Shown here piece by piece: positions 45,937 to 56,713 of a stretch of DNA of 64,000 nt. The stretch comes from Pseudevernia furfuracea (lineage: Eukaryota > Ascomycota > Lecanoromycetes > Lecanorales > Parmeliaceae): the NCBI GenBank assembly GCA_022315425.1, contig JAIUPT010000036.1, positions 62,001-126,000 on the forward strand, written 5' to 3'. The stretch's first letter is position 1, and every line of letters begins with the position of its first letter. A program made the position numbers and the translations under genes. Below the pieces are notes generated by a model, which searched no databases, was not told where the DNA came from, and saw only the letters and a list, made by a program, of their open reading frames with translations.

Positions 45937-46389
45937 GTACGCTGCGCAATGGGGCGGGGTTTGGTTGGGGTGGGGCGGAATGGGGCGGTTTATTTTCACC
46001 GGGGTAACGGGGTCACCCCGATACCCCAGTGGACCCTGAATACCCCTGGGCGACCCCTCTAAAATTTTGATATTGCGTATCGAAATAGGGCAAAATAGAA
46101 CGCAAAGTATAACGCTCTTATTAAAATTAGAGTACGGCGTATAGTTGCTTAGAAAGATGATTAGAAAGTCACGCGAGATCATGTTTACGGGGCCGTTGCG
46201 AGGGTAACGGCCTCGGGCTAACCTAATTGAGAGGCTTGGCGGGGTAACGAGGTAACCCCGAATAAATCGGCGCTGGGGCGGGGCGGGGTGGGGTTTTCAG
46301 AAAATTCGAAAACCCGCCCCGGTACCCCACCCCAAACCCGACCCAACACGAAACCCCGTCGGGGCGCCCCGCCCCATTGCGTAGCGTAC
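45937..46389. mobile_element. GC-rich MITE-like element with 23-bp terminal inverted repeats
   Basis: The ends at 45937-45959 and 46367-46389 are inverse complements over 23 bp with one mismatch (GTACGCTGCGCAATGGGG against GTACGCTACGCAATGGGG). Flanks share GCGTGA on both sides (45927 and 46390), which suggests an imperfect 8-bp target duplication, as for hAT-type elements. The interior has GGGGCGGGG runs and strong hairpins near 46270-46330. Non-coding, 453 bp, not RIPped. Confidence 0.75.
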
Positions 46390-46916
46390 GCGTGAGACTA
46401 TATAAAGATTATCTCGAATTAACGTTATTAATATTTAAGACGAATTTCTTTAGATAAGACGTTACGTTATTCGTATTAAGCACGAATAACGAGATATATA
46501 TCGTGCGTGCATTAAAATATCTATTTAATAAGTAATCGATATCGTTATTCTTATCTCTCTTCGCGATCGATGAGAGCTTTATTAAAAGAACGATTATTTA
46601 CAATTTACGTCTAATTTTGAAATTCAATAATCTTTTAAATTATTATTTTGATTACTTCTTTCGTCGAAGATAACTATTACTGCGAGATTAACAAATCTAA
46701 GCGAAGACGAAATTAAGCTATTAGATAAATAAAAATCGAACTTCTATCGTCTCTATATTAAGACTCACTCAGTCTATATTCTCGTCGCGTTACGTCAATA
46801 ATAGCGTGTCATCGATTTATTTCTCGAGAACGAATCGAATGACTAGTCGTTATCGCGTTCTCTGTTTCTTAGCGCTAATACGATCGTTCTCTTCGAAATC
46901 ATTACTTGAGATTTGA

Positions 46917-47072
46917 GAGTTTTTTTAACGCTGAGATACGAAAACACGTTTGCTTAGATCTTTATTGACTCAAAATTCTAACGTTAAACGATTTAATCAC
47001 ATATTTACGAGTTCTATATAGTCTTATATTATTTAATTTAATTATTTATCACGTGCGAATTAAGAACACTAA
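46917..47072 (+). repeat. 156-bp block, RIPped copy
   Basis: Directly abuts the 3' LTR and so is probably the 3' end of the element's interior. Gapless match to 47379-47534, with essentially all differences C to T or G to A in this copy. Confidence 0.8.
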
Positions 47073-47073
47073 T

Positions 47074-47284
47074 TAACTCGACTTGATAAAGAATTAGTGA
47101 GTCTTAATCTCGCACTCTCATATGACATGTTGATTATTGAATATTATTTATTATTTATGAACTTAATAGACGTGTTCTTTATAAAGAATAGATCTTATTT
47201 GAGAGCAGCATAAGTAGTTACCTTTTATCGACGTTTAACTCTTTATTCGAATTAATCTCTTTCAGAGCAATAGTATTCTTTCGT
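47074..47284 (+). repeat. 3' LTR of the RIPped element, 211 bp
   Basis: Direct repeat of 42327-42537, RIP-mutated. It is directly preceded by a 156-bp block that recurs downstream at 47379. Confidence 0.8.
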
Positions 47285-47378
47285 CTCGCCCGCTCACGTC
47301 TGTTTTACATGTATTCACGACGTTTCTATATGTATATAGCTTCGTTTTCACTTTAGATCTATGCTTTTATAAATATGG

Positions 47379-47534
47379 GAGTTTTTCTAGCGCTGAGGTA
47401 CGAGAACACGTTTGCTTAGGCCTCTGTTGACTCAGAATCCTGACGTTGAACGGCTTAATCACACATCTACGAGTTCTGTATAGCCTTATGTTGCCCAGTT
47501 TAGTCATTTGTCACGTGCGAATTAAGGACACTAA
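47379..47534 (+). repeat. 156-bp block, mostly unmutated copy
   Basis: Second copy of the block at 46917, 94 bp after the 3' LTR. It retains CA and TG dinucleotides. It marks the point where composition returns to normal. Confidence 0.8.
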
Positions 47535-47987
47535 GAGGCATGTAAAGGCAGCTTGGCCGTCTTTTATTTGAGACGAGCGATCACTGTTCGGCATGTCACC
47601 TAGTTTCCGCCTGCATAGGGGGCCCCTGTGCTTCTCTGATTGAGTATGAATCAGTCGAGCAAGTAAATAAGCAAGTAATCAAAGCCACGTTCTGGTCAGC
47701 TGCACGTTCGCTTAATAGCTCGGGATCACAGGCAAAGCTGCGCCATTTGTCAGCGCAGTAGAATTTAATCAGACATAGGCCTCTTCTTAGCTTTCTTCCT
47801 TTCTCCTCTTTCATTTTCCATTTGCTTTCCATTCACATAGTTCCACGTACCATCTGCTGGAACATACTCCTTAGCCTGTTGCCTTATAGGGCTGGCTACT
47901 AGCAAAAAGTAGACTTCACTGTCCGTCTCTCTTCAATCAATACAACACATTTCCACTTCTCAACACAACACCTTCCGGTCTATTGCG
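47535..47987. promoter_or_regulatory. upstream region of the alpha/beta hydrolase gene
   Basis: Normal-composition DNA between the repeats and the hydrolase start. The last 100 bp are CT-rich with CAACACA-type leader sequence, usual for fungal promoters. A minus-strand 78-codon ORF (47832-47596) is not convincing. Confidence 0.45.
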
Positions 47988-48939
47988 ATGACAGTGTCGC
48001 AGTCAAGACCTACACTGGTGTTCGTTCACGGGGCGTGGCATGATCCCTCGTGCTTCGACTTGGTCCGCTCTCAACTCACCCAGTATTCGTACCCGTCGAC
48101 CGCGATCTCGTTGCCCAGTACTGGAGCCTCAAATCCTTCCAAACAAACACATCTCGAGGACGTTGCCGAAATCCGGAAGACCCTTGAACAACTTATTGGC
48201 CGCGGGGGAAAAGAGGTTGTCCTAGTGGCGCATTCTTATGGCGGGGTGCCAGGAAGTGGGAGTGTGGAAGGTTTCGACAAGATAGCCAGGGAGAGCAATG
48301 GGGAGTCGGGAGGGGTGATTGCATGTGTGTTTATCGCTGCAGCGTTACCCTTGAAAGGGAACAGTATCGGGGATACAGTAAAGGATTGGTCATTCCCTTA
48401 CCGACATGTTGAGGTATAGCCCCGTACTTCATCTCCATGCTGGGTCCGAGTCTTCGGGCATACCAATTGGCCGGGCTTTCCTCTCTGCTCTTGAAAACCT
48501 CGTATGACTGACTGGGCCAATCAAATAGGGTGACATAATTTTTGTGAGCTCCCCCGGGGAACACTTCTACAACGATTTGTCTCCCACCACTGCCGCATTT
48601 TGGGTTTCTCGACTCCGCAACCAATCATTGGCCAGCTTCGTGTCAAAGACGGACTATGTACCGTGGCAGCTTGCGATACCGCTCGTGTACCTGGTCTGCA
48701 CCAACGACAACGCATTTAGTGTGAATATGCAGGACACCATGTTAGATCGTGCTGGGAGAGAGCGATTCATAATTGCACGGTGCGACACGGGTCATTCCCC
48801 TTTTTTGAGCCGGCCGGAAGTTGTGGTGGAAGTGATAAGGAAAGCGGCAGGAGAGAGGCTTGGAAGCGGGCCAAGCAGGCACGTTGAGTGGTCGCAAACG
48901 AATAGATCTCACCCAGAAAGCAAGGATAATCATGAGTGA
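47988..48939 (+). CDS. alpha/beta-hydrolase (salicylate-esterase-like)
   Basis: Two exons, 47988-48413 and 48529-48939, with a 115-nt GT-AG intron, give 278 aa. The oxyanion-hole strand is TLVFVHGAWHDPSCFDLV and the nucleophile elbow VVLVAHSYGGVPGSG (Ser in HSYGG). The acidic residue is likely in LVYLVCTNDNAFS, and the catalytic His in ARCDTGHSPFLSRPEVVVEV. This set defines the AB_hydrolase_6/plant methylesterase-like group, whose fungal members are mostly uncharacterised esterases. No signal peptide, so probably cytosolic. The catalytic triad is intact. Substrate unknown. Confidence 0.88.
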
Positions 48940-49518
48940 CTTGTCAGACACCGGGTTTTGGATACTTGAGCTGAAACATATTCTTGACTGTCTAGCATCA
49001 AAGATACGGCAGGACACCAATTTCAGGTGGACGTAAGGTAAGAGAAGGATGTCTTAATACACCTAAGTACCTTAGATGCATCACACTCCTAAGTGCCCCA
49101 AAAAGGCTGCGATTCTCGTCACGCTTTCTGACTTATTATTCAAAACTCAACTGTATCTCTGCAGATTATTACAACATATAATGAGGCGTATCAAAAAGGA
49201 TCTCAGGTTCATGTATTTTGCTTGTGAGAGAGACTCAGAGATTCTTGAACGCGACCTTAATGAGAGGACCGGGAGGACCCGGCAAACCTTCCTGACTGAG
49301 ACGAATTGATTGATTTTGATGACGAAACGCCAAGACATCTCCTTCTGCTGCTTCTCGGCCAAGCTTGCTTCTGTCAGTCAACAGCGCTGCGTTCATAACA
49401 TACGAGTTGTCATATGTGCCTCTATTTCAGGCTATCTTGAATCAAAAGTCTCCATGCTGGCTTTCTCACCACGTGAAGCTTACCTGACCAACGCTGCGAA
49501 AGACTCCAACAGTCCCTG
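48940..49518. other. intergenic, Ctp1 upstream region
   Basis: No supported ORF. It should hold the hydrolase 3' end and the CTP1 promoter. Confidence 0.5.
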
Positions 49519-50403
49519 ATGAGTCCAAAATCCAGCGCAGATGACTCCAAAACTCCTCCAATCGTGTCGCTCGCTTCCGGTGGTATAGCTGGAGGCGTCG
49601 AGGCAGCGGTGACATATCCATTCGAGTTTGCCAAGACCAGGGTCCAGCTCCGCAACGAAGGCAGCGCTTCGAAACCCCGGAACCCTTTCCTTGTGGTTGG
49701 CGAGGTGTTTCGCAACGAGGGCGCGAGGGCATTGTATAAAGGGTGCTCCTCACTGATCGTTGGCTCCATCGCCAAAGACGGCGTCCGCTTTCTCTCCTTC
49801 GACATGATCAAGAATGCCTTCAAGGACCCCGAAACGGGCGCCCTCTCGCCTCTCCGCAACATGCTCGCCGGTATGAGCGCCGGCGTCGTTGCCAGCGTCT
49901 TCGCCGTCACGCCCACCGAGCGTATCAAGACGGCCCTGATCGATGATGCCAGAACGGCAAAACGCTTCCACTCGGCACCACACGCTGTGCGGGTTATTTA
50001 CTCCGAACATGGATTCCTAGGGCTCTACCGTGGATTCGCCGGCACCACTCTCAAGCAAGCTGGCGCCACCGCCTTCCGCATGGGCACGTACAACATACTC
50101 AAAGACTACGAGAACAGCCGACAGATGACCCAGAGTACAGCTATGAATTTCGCGAACGGAGCGGTGGCGGGGATAATCACCACGTACGCGACTCAGCCGT
50201 TCGACACGCTCAAGACTAGGTCTCAGAGCGCAAAGGGGGCGAGCACCGCGGAGGCTTTTTGGAGCGTTCTGGCGGATGATGGGATAAGAGGTTTCTGGCG
50301 GGGAACGACGATGAGGTTGGGAAGGACGGTCTTGAGCGGCGGGATACTATTTACGGTCTATGAGCAGGTCGCTGCAGTCTTGAATCCGGTGCTCCGAAGA
50401 TGA
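49519..50403 (+). CDS. CTP1: Ctp1, mitochondrial tricarboxylate (citrate) carrier
   Basis: Mitochondrial carrier of the inner membrane that exchanges citrate (and isocitrate) for malate or another tricarboxylate, supplying cytosolic acetyl-CoA. One exon of 294 aa with three mitochondrial-carrier repeats. The first repeat has GGIAGGVEAAVTYPFEFAKTRVQLR (PxExxKxR form of the PX[DE]XX[KR] motif). The second has MSAGVVASVFAVTPTERIKTALIDD, the substrate-selective sequence of citrate carriers. The third has AVAGIITTYATQPFDTLKTRSQSA. Each ends with a [DE]GxxxxxRG-like sequence (NEGARALYKG, HGFLGLYRG, DGIRGFWRG). Length is typical of the family (about 300 aa). No cleavable presequence expected. Confidence 0.95.
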   Translation: MSPKSSADDSKTPPIVSLASGGIAGGVEAAVTYPFEFAKTRVQLRNEGSASKPRNPFLVVGEVFRNEGARALYKGCSSLIVGSIAKDGVRFLSFDMIKNAFKDPETGALSPLRNMLAGMSAGVVASVFAVTPTERIKTALIDDARTAKRFHSAPHAVRVIYSEHGFLGLYRGFAGTTLKQAGATAFRMGTYNILKDYENSRQMTQSTAMNFANGAVAGIITTYATQPFDTLKTRSQSAKGASTAEAFWSVLADDGIRGFWRGTTMRLGRTVLSGGILFTVYEQVAAVLNPVLRR

Positions 50404-51292
50404 CCGGTATAAACTTAGGCGCCAAGCTCGTGTGTAGAAATCTGTGCATCGTTCAACAAGGATCCGAAACTGCGCCTTGATGCCTGCCTAGAGATGGCGA
50501 ACACCTCCTTGTCACATGCGCCCGAGTCATCAATGGAAGGCTCTTTTTGATTTCCGATCCGTCTATTCGATGCGTAGCCCTGCAGATGTAAGAGCAGACT
50601 CCATCACCCATTTCCCGACACTCGCACGGCTCGTTGCCTTCCTCCACTGCGTTTCGGATTGAGCGTGGGAGCTCTTGGGTTCGTGTTACAGAAACCCATC
50701 TCCATCTCTCTCTGCGTTTGTTGTTGTCGGATATCTGCGAGTAGAATTAGCCGATAAGCTCGACCGCGTATACACCACTATGAAGGGGTTTGGTGGAATA
50801 TTGCTCGTGTATTCTAACGCAGTAGTCTACGTGTGCTCAGTGTGAAGAACAGAATAAGAAGTTTCGCGGAAAAGGGAGGAAGGAGCCTCCCGTGATGTGT
50901 GATGAGCTTTGTTTCTCTCATACAAGGACATGCGTTGCTAGGAACCAATGGGTTTTTGTAATATCATTGTGACCGTCAGTATGAAGATTCCGTGCGACTT
51001 TCACGGACTGCCCTGCCGCCTTTATTACATCATCATCTCCATAACAGCAAACAGGTCCAAGGATAGACAAACCCCATGCCAACACGATGATCGCTCACAA
51101 CTCTATGAGGTATCCTCACCTTCCAGACTGCAATCTACAGCAACATCGAACCGGATCGCCGATTCCGTTGCATTCTCGCCTCGAAATCTCGACCAGAACC
51201 CCACCCCCTCCATCACCATCCTACCTACTGGTATCATCCCGCGCTTGCACCACAGCATCAGGGAAAACCCTCCCCGCCCCCGCGCGCGCCTC
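50404..51292. other. intergenic, no supported gene
   Basis: Between the 3' ends of CTP1 (+) and the carboxylesterase (-). ORFs around 50948-51544 (+) mainly overlap the carboxylesterase on the other strand and are antisense artefacts. Confidence 0.5.
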
Positions 51293-53629
51293 TCACTCGG
51301 GCACAATCGCCCCCACACTCCTCCAAAAATCGCACCTCACCCCCCTGCCCCCCTCCCAAGTATACGCATCCACCAGCTCGAAGCGATTCTCAAGCCCCGG
51401 TCCCCCAAACTCCGTGATGTTCCCCACATCGGTCGCCAGGGTCGGCGCCTGAAACGCCACGCCGCCGCTCTCGTTGAGATTGAGCTGATACGGCCCCGCC
51501 AAGCTCCAAACGGGCCAATCCACCGCCGGACCGGTCGCCGATGACGAGTTAATGGGACCGTTGGCGATCGGGGCAGAGATGGAAGGGTCGCCGCGGGTGA
51601 TGAAGTTGGCCCAGATGGCCATGAAAGCCTGGTTGAAAGCGGGGCCCTGGTTCGGGGTCGGGGCGCCGGCGTAGGAAGACACGTCCGCGCCGTGCTCGGC
51701 TCCGACGACGGAATACTGGTATTTATAGGCTTTGCGGCCTTTGTCCGTGAAGGCTTCGGCGAGCCAGTAGGAAGGGCAGACGAAGGTGGTTTCGGCGTAG
51801 ACGTTCTGTTTTTTTGGGGGGACGTTCAGCCGTGGTGGTGGGCTGGGAGAAGGACTGCGGGCGACGGGGAGAAGGGAAGGGCAGAAGTGGAGACTTACGT
51901 CTGCTCGTTGCTGTTGGCCTGTGCCAAAGGTGCTCTCGTTGAGAGCTGTAGGGGCGCTGTTGCCTGACGTGGCGAATTTGGGGGTGTTTGAAACCGAAGC
52001 GTTTGTCGATGGGTAATACAGTAGGAGTCGAGAGACGTCGTCGTTGGTGAAGAGAGGAAACGTGGTTTGTAGGAAATGCACAAAGTCGTCTTCGGTGACA
52101 ATGTTCTGCGGTGTGAACAGTGGCCCCTCGTTTGCGTTATTCTCGAGTTATGTTAGCCACCCTGCTACTTTTCGCTGGGGTTACGTAGTAGAGACGGTGA
52201 ACCTACCCCTACTAAGATCGATTTACCGTTGACTTGCTTCTTCAACAATTGCTGACTCGGCAACTGCTGAATGAAGACACCGTCCGTGACAGGTAAGAAT
52301 GCCCAAGTTCCATACCGCGACGACCCCGAGATAGTCGCGCTCGCATTCTGCAGCGTTGCCGTCTCCTTGCTCACAAGACACTCGAAAATCGAACCGCTGG
52401 AATTGCTCCGGGGAAGCACCGGTGGTCCGAAACAACCTACTGCCAAAGCAAAAGCATGGTAAGCCTGCGAAGGAACGGAGTCCTTGTATCCGTACTGCTG
52501 TGGGAGGAACGGAGAGGCAGCAATGGCATTGCTGAAAAGAGACTCCCCCAGAGTGCCACCAAAGGCCATTGCCTGCAGCATGACTGCTCCAGCTACGATG
52601 GATTCCCCTTGGTTAGCCAAGGTTGAAGTAAGGGGTTCGGAAGGTTGCTGTATACCTACCTCCAGCGCTTTCGCCACTTACTGTGACCTGTGAGGCATTG
52701 CCGCCAAAGAGCCCGATGTGATTTTGGATCCATTGCAGCGCGAAGTGTTGGTCCAGCAGGCCTGCGTTAACGACACCATTCCTCATAACCTCATCCGAAG
52801 ACAGGAACCCAAAAGCCCCTAGCTAGATGAATCTTAGGGTTGATGCGGGTTCGACCGTGCGATGCACTTACGCGGTACTGGATTACCACAGCGATGAAAC
52901 TATTATTGGTATCGCTGATAATGACACCCAAATCTGCATTTCCCTGTCCTGTACCATAGCCACCTCCGTGGATCCAAACCAGCACTAAGAGAATGGTTTT
53001 GGAATGAGCATAGCTTCTCTGAAATGACTATGAATCACGAATTGAGTCACAGGAGTCGACGACTCCGACAGATGCCTTTCGCCTCAATCGAGTCTTCAGA
53101 AGGGTACGTACCCGGCAGGTTGGTCGCATTGGCTGGAGCGTAAACACTGAGAAACAAGCAGTCTTCGTTTCCGGTGAAGTTGAAGCCTGGAAGCCTATGA
53201 CAGCATCAACAACACCGGTGGTAAGTCCAAACATGGTGGACTAACATCGGAGACATTGGGCTCTGCGGGCATCTCTGTGGAAGCGTAGTGGCGGGCAAGA
53301 TGTCTCTACGGTTGACTGCCGGAGCTTGCGGTGCTTGCCATCTCAACAAGCCCGTTGGAGGAGCTGCGTAACGAATTCTATCCCTCTGAATGATGATCGT
53401 CTTGGTCTTGGCTAGAAGGGTATACATACCCTTGCCATGTCTTCAATCCCGTAGAGGCATCGGCCATGCCTTGGTACTGTTCATAGCCTAAATCTACGAC
53501 AAGGGAGGAAAAGCCATTCTCGGAGTTCTGCCGCTTGCCGAGAGCCGCGTTGGAGGCTCCAAATTTGGACTGGGGAGTTGCGGAGATGCTCGCTGCTAAG
53601 ACAAAGATGATAGCGAGTGGGAAATGCAT
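51293..53629 (-). CDS. secreted type-B carboxylesterase/lipase
   Basis: An extracellular alpha/beta hydrolase of the carboxylesterase/cholinesterase family. The start at 53629 opens a signal peptide (MHFPLAIIFVLAASISATPQ). About eight exons follow; I resolved some joins, not all. Motifs: RIRYAAPPTGLLRWQAP near the N-terminus, DCLFLSVYAPA (type-B signature 2), MLVWIHGGGYGTG oxyanion hole, the nucleophile VTVSGESAGG (built across a splice join near 52660), and the C-terminal half with NNANEGPLF and PAFNQAFMAIWANFITRGDP. The His of the triad is probably in GAEHGAD. Several Asn-X-Ser/Thr sites are present. The exon 1/2 intron (53386-53425) is only 40 nt, and the joins near 53100-53230 are uncertain. 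Substrate not predictable. Confidence 0.88.
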
Positions 53630-55255
53630 TTTGAAAGGATGGAGAGCAAATGGAATTGCATGAGCAGTCCTCGCAAGGAAGCTTCTGCCTTTTGAAGTCT
53701 TCCTCAGCCATTTCCTGCACACCTGAGCCCACCTAGGTCATAGTGAAATCGATGTAACGATTTGCAGAATCCTCGGGCCGGCTCGGCTGTCCAATCTGGG
53801 TTAGAATGACATTGGTGAAAAGCATTCGCTGCTCTCTTCTCTGGAACAATCACCGGCTAGCTGCTTGAACCGCGAACATCCTCCTCGGCAGCATATAAGT
53901 ATTGATTGTTCTTCTTGGTTGCAGACTTTGAAATTCTTCAGTCGGTTCCATGGGTTGATTGGCTACTTTATTCATGAAGTATAGATGAAAGTATGATGTT
54001 TGAGTCTTTTATCATTTGCAGGTGGCTTGCAGTAGTGGCATTCTCATGCACGTTGCCGTCTTCCGGATATTTGGATTTCAAATCACCGCCAAAAGGATAT
54101 GTAGAGCTTTCGCATATGTAGGTATGACATCTCCTAGTCGTTCCCGACACAAAGTCGACCCGGCAAATATCATCACCTCACAAACCATGGAAATTCAAAA
54201 ACCGACTCACCGGTGCATGAATTGATGGTCGAATACGGTTGGGTCTCGGCCGCTTTGATTGGGAATCCCGAACACGTCACCACCCGCTCGTGGCTCATGA
54301 TAAGTGTACGAAGCTGACACCGCGAAGTTCAATGACGCAGCGAGGATTTGAATGGAGATGCTCAACAGAAGTATCCACCAATCGATGCCCATGGTACCCT
54401 CGGTGGACAGCCATGTATCCGCGCCGGATTGCCAAGAGAGCCGTACGGGTAACGAAGTACGCGGATCAGCGAGGATCAACCACAAACGAAATGCGCAGGC
54501 GGGATACAATCTACAGTACTCCCCAAGTAATTTCATACAGGATTTCATCTGCCCCTGATAATTGATAATTTCAATCACAGCCGCGCGGTTTTCCAAGGCG
54601 CGTTATTCACGTTGACCGGTTGTTTACGTTATAAAGATGAGCGAAAGAGAGGAGAATTCAAGGTCAAATACTCCGCAGCGTAAACCTTAGAAGCTACTGT
54701 ACTGTACTTATGCTGTACTGTTGTAGCGCGGTAAACGCGATCTGCGCCAGAGCCAGCAGGCTACCCTTGTCCGATGTTGGAACATATTAATAGTTCAACC
54801 GAGGACAACAGGCTCCCCTTCCTCTTATTTTCTCTCCACATCTCTCTGTTCTTCATTCCAGACCATCAGCCCACGGTTTGAGGCAGTCTCGACAAAGTTC
54901 CGAATATTTATTTCTCAGGGCATCGGGATTCGGTGCAACGTGGATTACTCAACTTACTAATCTTATTTCCTCTTTCTGTTAGCTTTGTCCAGTGCCCGGT
55001 GCGATTAGGTCTACATCAATTGGGTAATACGTCCAGAGTTGCAGCTTTATTGAATTTTGAGGATTTCTTGCTTCCAAGGAGCTTTTGTCTTGGCAACGAG
55101 GTTGCAGCGGCTTCTTACTTACCTCACCATCTACAGGATATATTCGTTTACAGGACCAGAAATCTTGCTCAGGAGGGCATTTCTGTGTTTGCAGGGCACA
55201 AGCCGTAATAGCTTCCTACGTGCCGAAATCATTCCCGTGGACTTACACTGCAAGC
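53630..55255. other. intergenic; one doubtful membrane ORF
   Basis: Promoter of the esterase to the left and of the F-box gene to the right. A minus-strand ORF of 129 codons (54596-54207) includes a hydrophobic segment (WWILLLSISIQILAASLNFA) starting at an internal Met, and could be a small membrane protein, but I see no family or splice support. No other feature. Confidence 0.4.
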
Positions 55256-56713
55256 ATGGCACGATTTCAAGACCTGTCAACCGAGCTTGTGCTTAGTATC
55301 CTGGAAGAAGTCTTGCCCGAAGATATCGAATCTATATCTTTAGCGTCAAAACGCATCTACCAGCTCGCCATCCCGCGGCTCGAAGAGCACCGCAGATTGC
55401 GCAAGCAGTACACCAACTTCAAAAACCTGGTCGAATTCAAACCCATGCATTGGCATGATCCTGGTGGGCTCCTGGCAAATCTATTATGCAACATTATGAG
55501 TGATGCCAGAATTGGCCACTATGTCAAGAAGATAGACCTAGAGTTGTGGAATTTCGGGGAAAAAGATGGTTGGAAACCTGATGACGTCTTCGAGAAGCAA
55601 ATTACCACGAAAAAGACCCGGCTCCAGCGAGATTCGAAGACCAACATGGGCATCATCGAAGAAACTATCCGAGATATTGAGATCATACCCACAGAAGAAC
55701 TCGATGACTGGCTTCATCAAATTCGACTCGGCAATGAAGACCCACTCGTTGCGCTTTTGTTCCTACGTGCGCCCAAACTCCAAACGTTGAACTTCGTGGC
55801 CCCATACAGTCGTAGGGAGTCTTCCTACCTTCTCAAAACGGTCCAGCGCATTGCCGGGCAAGGTTCTGCCGGCAATCCATATCCGTCGCACTTGAAGAAC
55901 GTAGAGATATATTTCGCCGAGGGTTGGGAAAGCTTGGATTTTGTTAAGGCCTTTGTGTCCCTACCCTCGCTTACTTCCATCACAACGGATACCCTCTTTA
56001 TTGACGGTCGAACTTACGAGGCGAACTCTGCGATACTATCAGAGCCCTCGAACGTCATGGAATTGTCTTTCCGGAACGGTCTCATACCTGGAGAGGCTCT
56101 TTCCGAGTTCCTACGAGGAATGAAAAATCTGAAAACCTTTGCCTACAGCTTCACACACTTGTGGCGGGACGAGCACTACACACCCTCTTTCGCTTGCCTT
56201 GATTTGATGAATTCCCTTGAAGCTACTGCCAGCCACACTCTCGAGAGTCTGAAATTGAGCGCCCATAACCTAGACCTCGAAATCAGCGAAATTGCTTCCC
56301 TTCACGAATTTAGTGCCTTGCGAGAAGTCGACATCCAGACACGTTCCTGCTTCGCTGCGGGAGACAAACCCCGCCCTCTTGTTAGCGTACTACCTGACTC
56401 CATCGAAAGGCTTGCCATACGTTGGCACGAGAATCCCTTCAACTACGGAGTCGAAGTAGTGATAGAAGCTATTCTCGGCTTCGTACGCGCTAGCAAGACT
56501 CAGCTGCCCCGTTTGAGAAAGCTGCATGTGGAGACTAGGGACATTGGGGAGTCAAACGCACTTTGGGATTGCTTGGATTCCGACGAAACAGCGCAAATCA
56601 ACAAGATGTTGTCATTCAACATCCAAGGTCCCGGCGGTTGCAGAGAGATTCCTGCTTGGGCCGACAACGAGTGTACCTGCGGCCAGGATTGCTTTGGAAA
56701 TGACTCCCAATGA
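55256..56713 (+). CDS. F-box domain protein
   Basis: A single exon of 485 aa starting at the ATG at 55256. The reading frame is open further upstream, but the conserved part begins at this Met. The N-terminal F-box is FQDLSTELVLSILEEVLPED followed by ISLASKRIYQLAIPRLEEH: about 40 residues that bind Skp1 in an SCF ubiquitin ligase. The rest is a leucine-rich, irregular repeat-like region (LKNVEIYFAEGWESLDFVKAF, LRKLHVETRDIGES), as in the many fungal F-box/LRR proteins. Target unknown. The C-terminus has a Cys-rich motif (CTCGQDCFG). No introns. Confidence 0.85.
   Translation: MARFQDLSTELVLSILEEVLPEDIESISLASKRIYQLAIPRLEEHRRLRKQYTNFKNLVEFKPMHWHDPGGLLANLLCNIMSDARIGHYVKKIDLELWNFGEKDGWKPDDVFEKQITTKKTRLQRDSKTNMGIIEETIRDIEIIPTEELDDWLHQIRLGNEDPLVALLFLRAPKLQTLNFVAPYSRRESSYLLKTVQRIAGQGSAGNPYPSHLKNVEIYFAEGWESLDFVKAFVSLPSLTSITTDTLFIDGRTYEANSAILSEPSNVMELSFRNGLIPGEALSEFLRGMKNLKTFAYSFTHLWRDEHYTPSFACLDLMNSLEATASHTLESLKLSAHNLDLEISEIASLHEFSALREVDIQTRSCFAAGDKPRPLVSVLPDSIERLAIRWHENPFNYGVEVVIEAILGFVRASKTQLPRLRKLHVETRDIGESNALWDCLDSDETAQINKMLSFNIQGPGGCREIPAWADNECTCGQDCFGNDSQ

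Larger units (their letters stand above)
42327..47284. mobile_element. heavily RIP-mutated LTR retroelement with later nested insertions
   Basis: Direct LTRs of 211 bp each lie at 42327-42537 and 47074-47284. They align without gaps and differ mostly by C/T and G/A transitions, the 3' copy being more mutated. The interior is extremely AT-rich and TA-rich, with CA and TG nearly absent but TCG retained, the classic RIP signature. No ORF over 80 codons is believable, so the class cannot be named. About 4.3 kb of interior remains once two nested insertions (45360-45589 and 45937-46389) are removed. No target duplication was recognised, and the right LTR tip lacks CA. Confidence 0.82.

Noticed and set aside
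45826..46182. 118-codon minus-strand ORF at the GC-rich MITE
   Set aside because: It spans the left end of the MITE and RIPped DNA; a fusion by chance.
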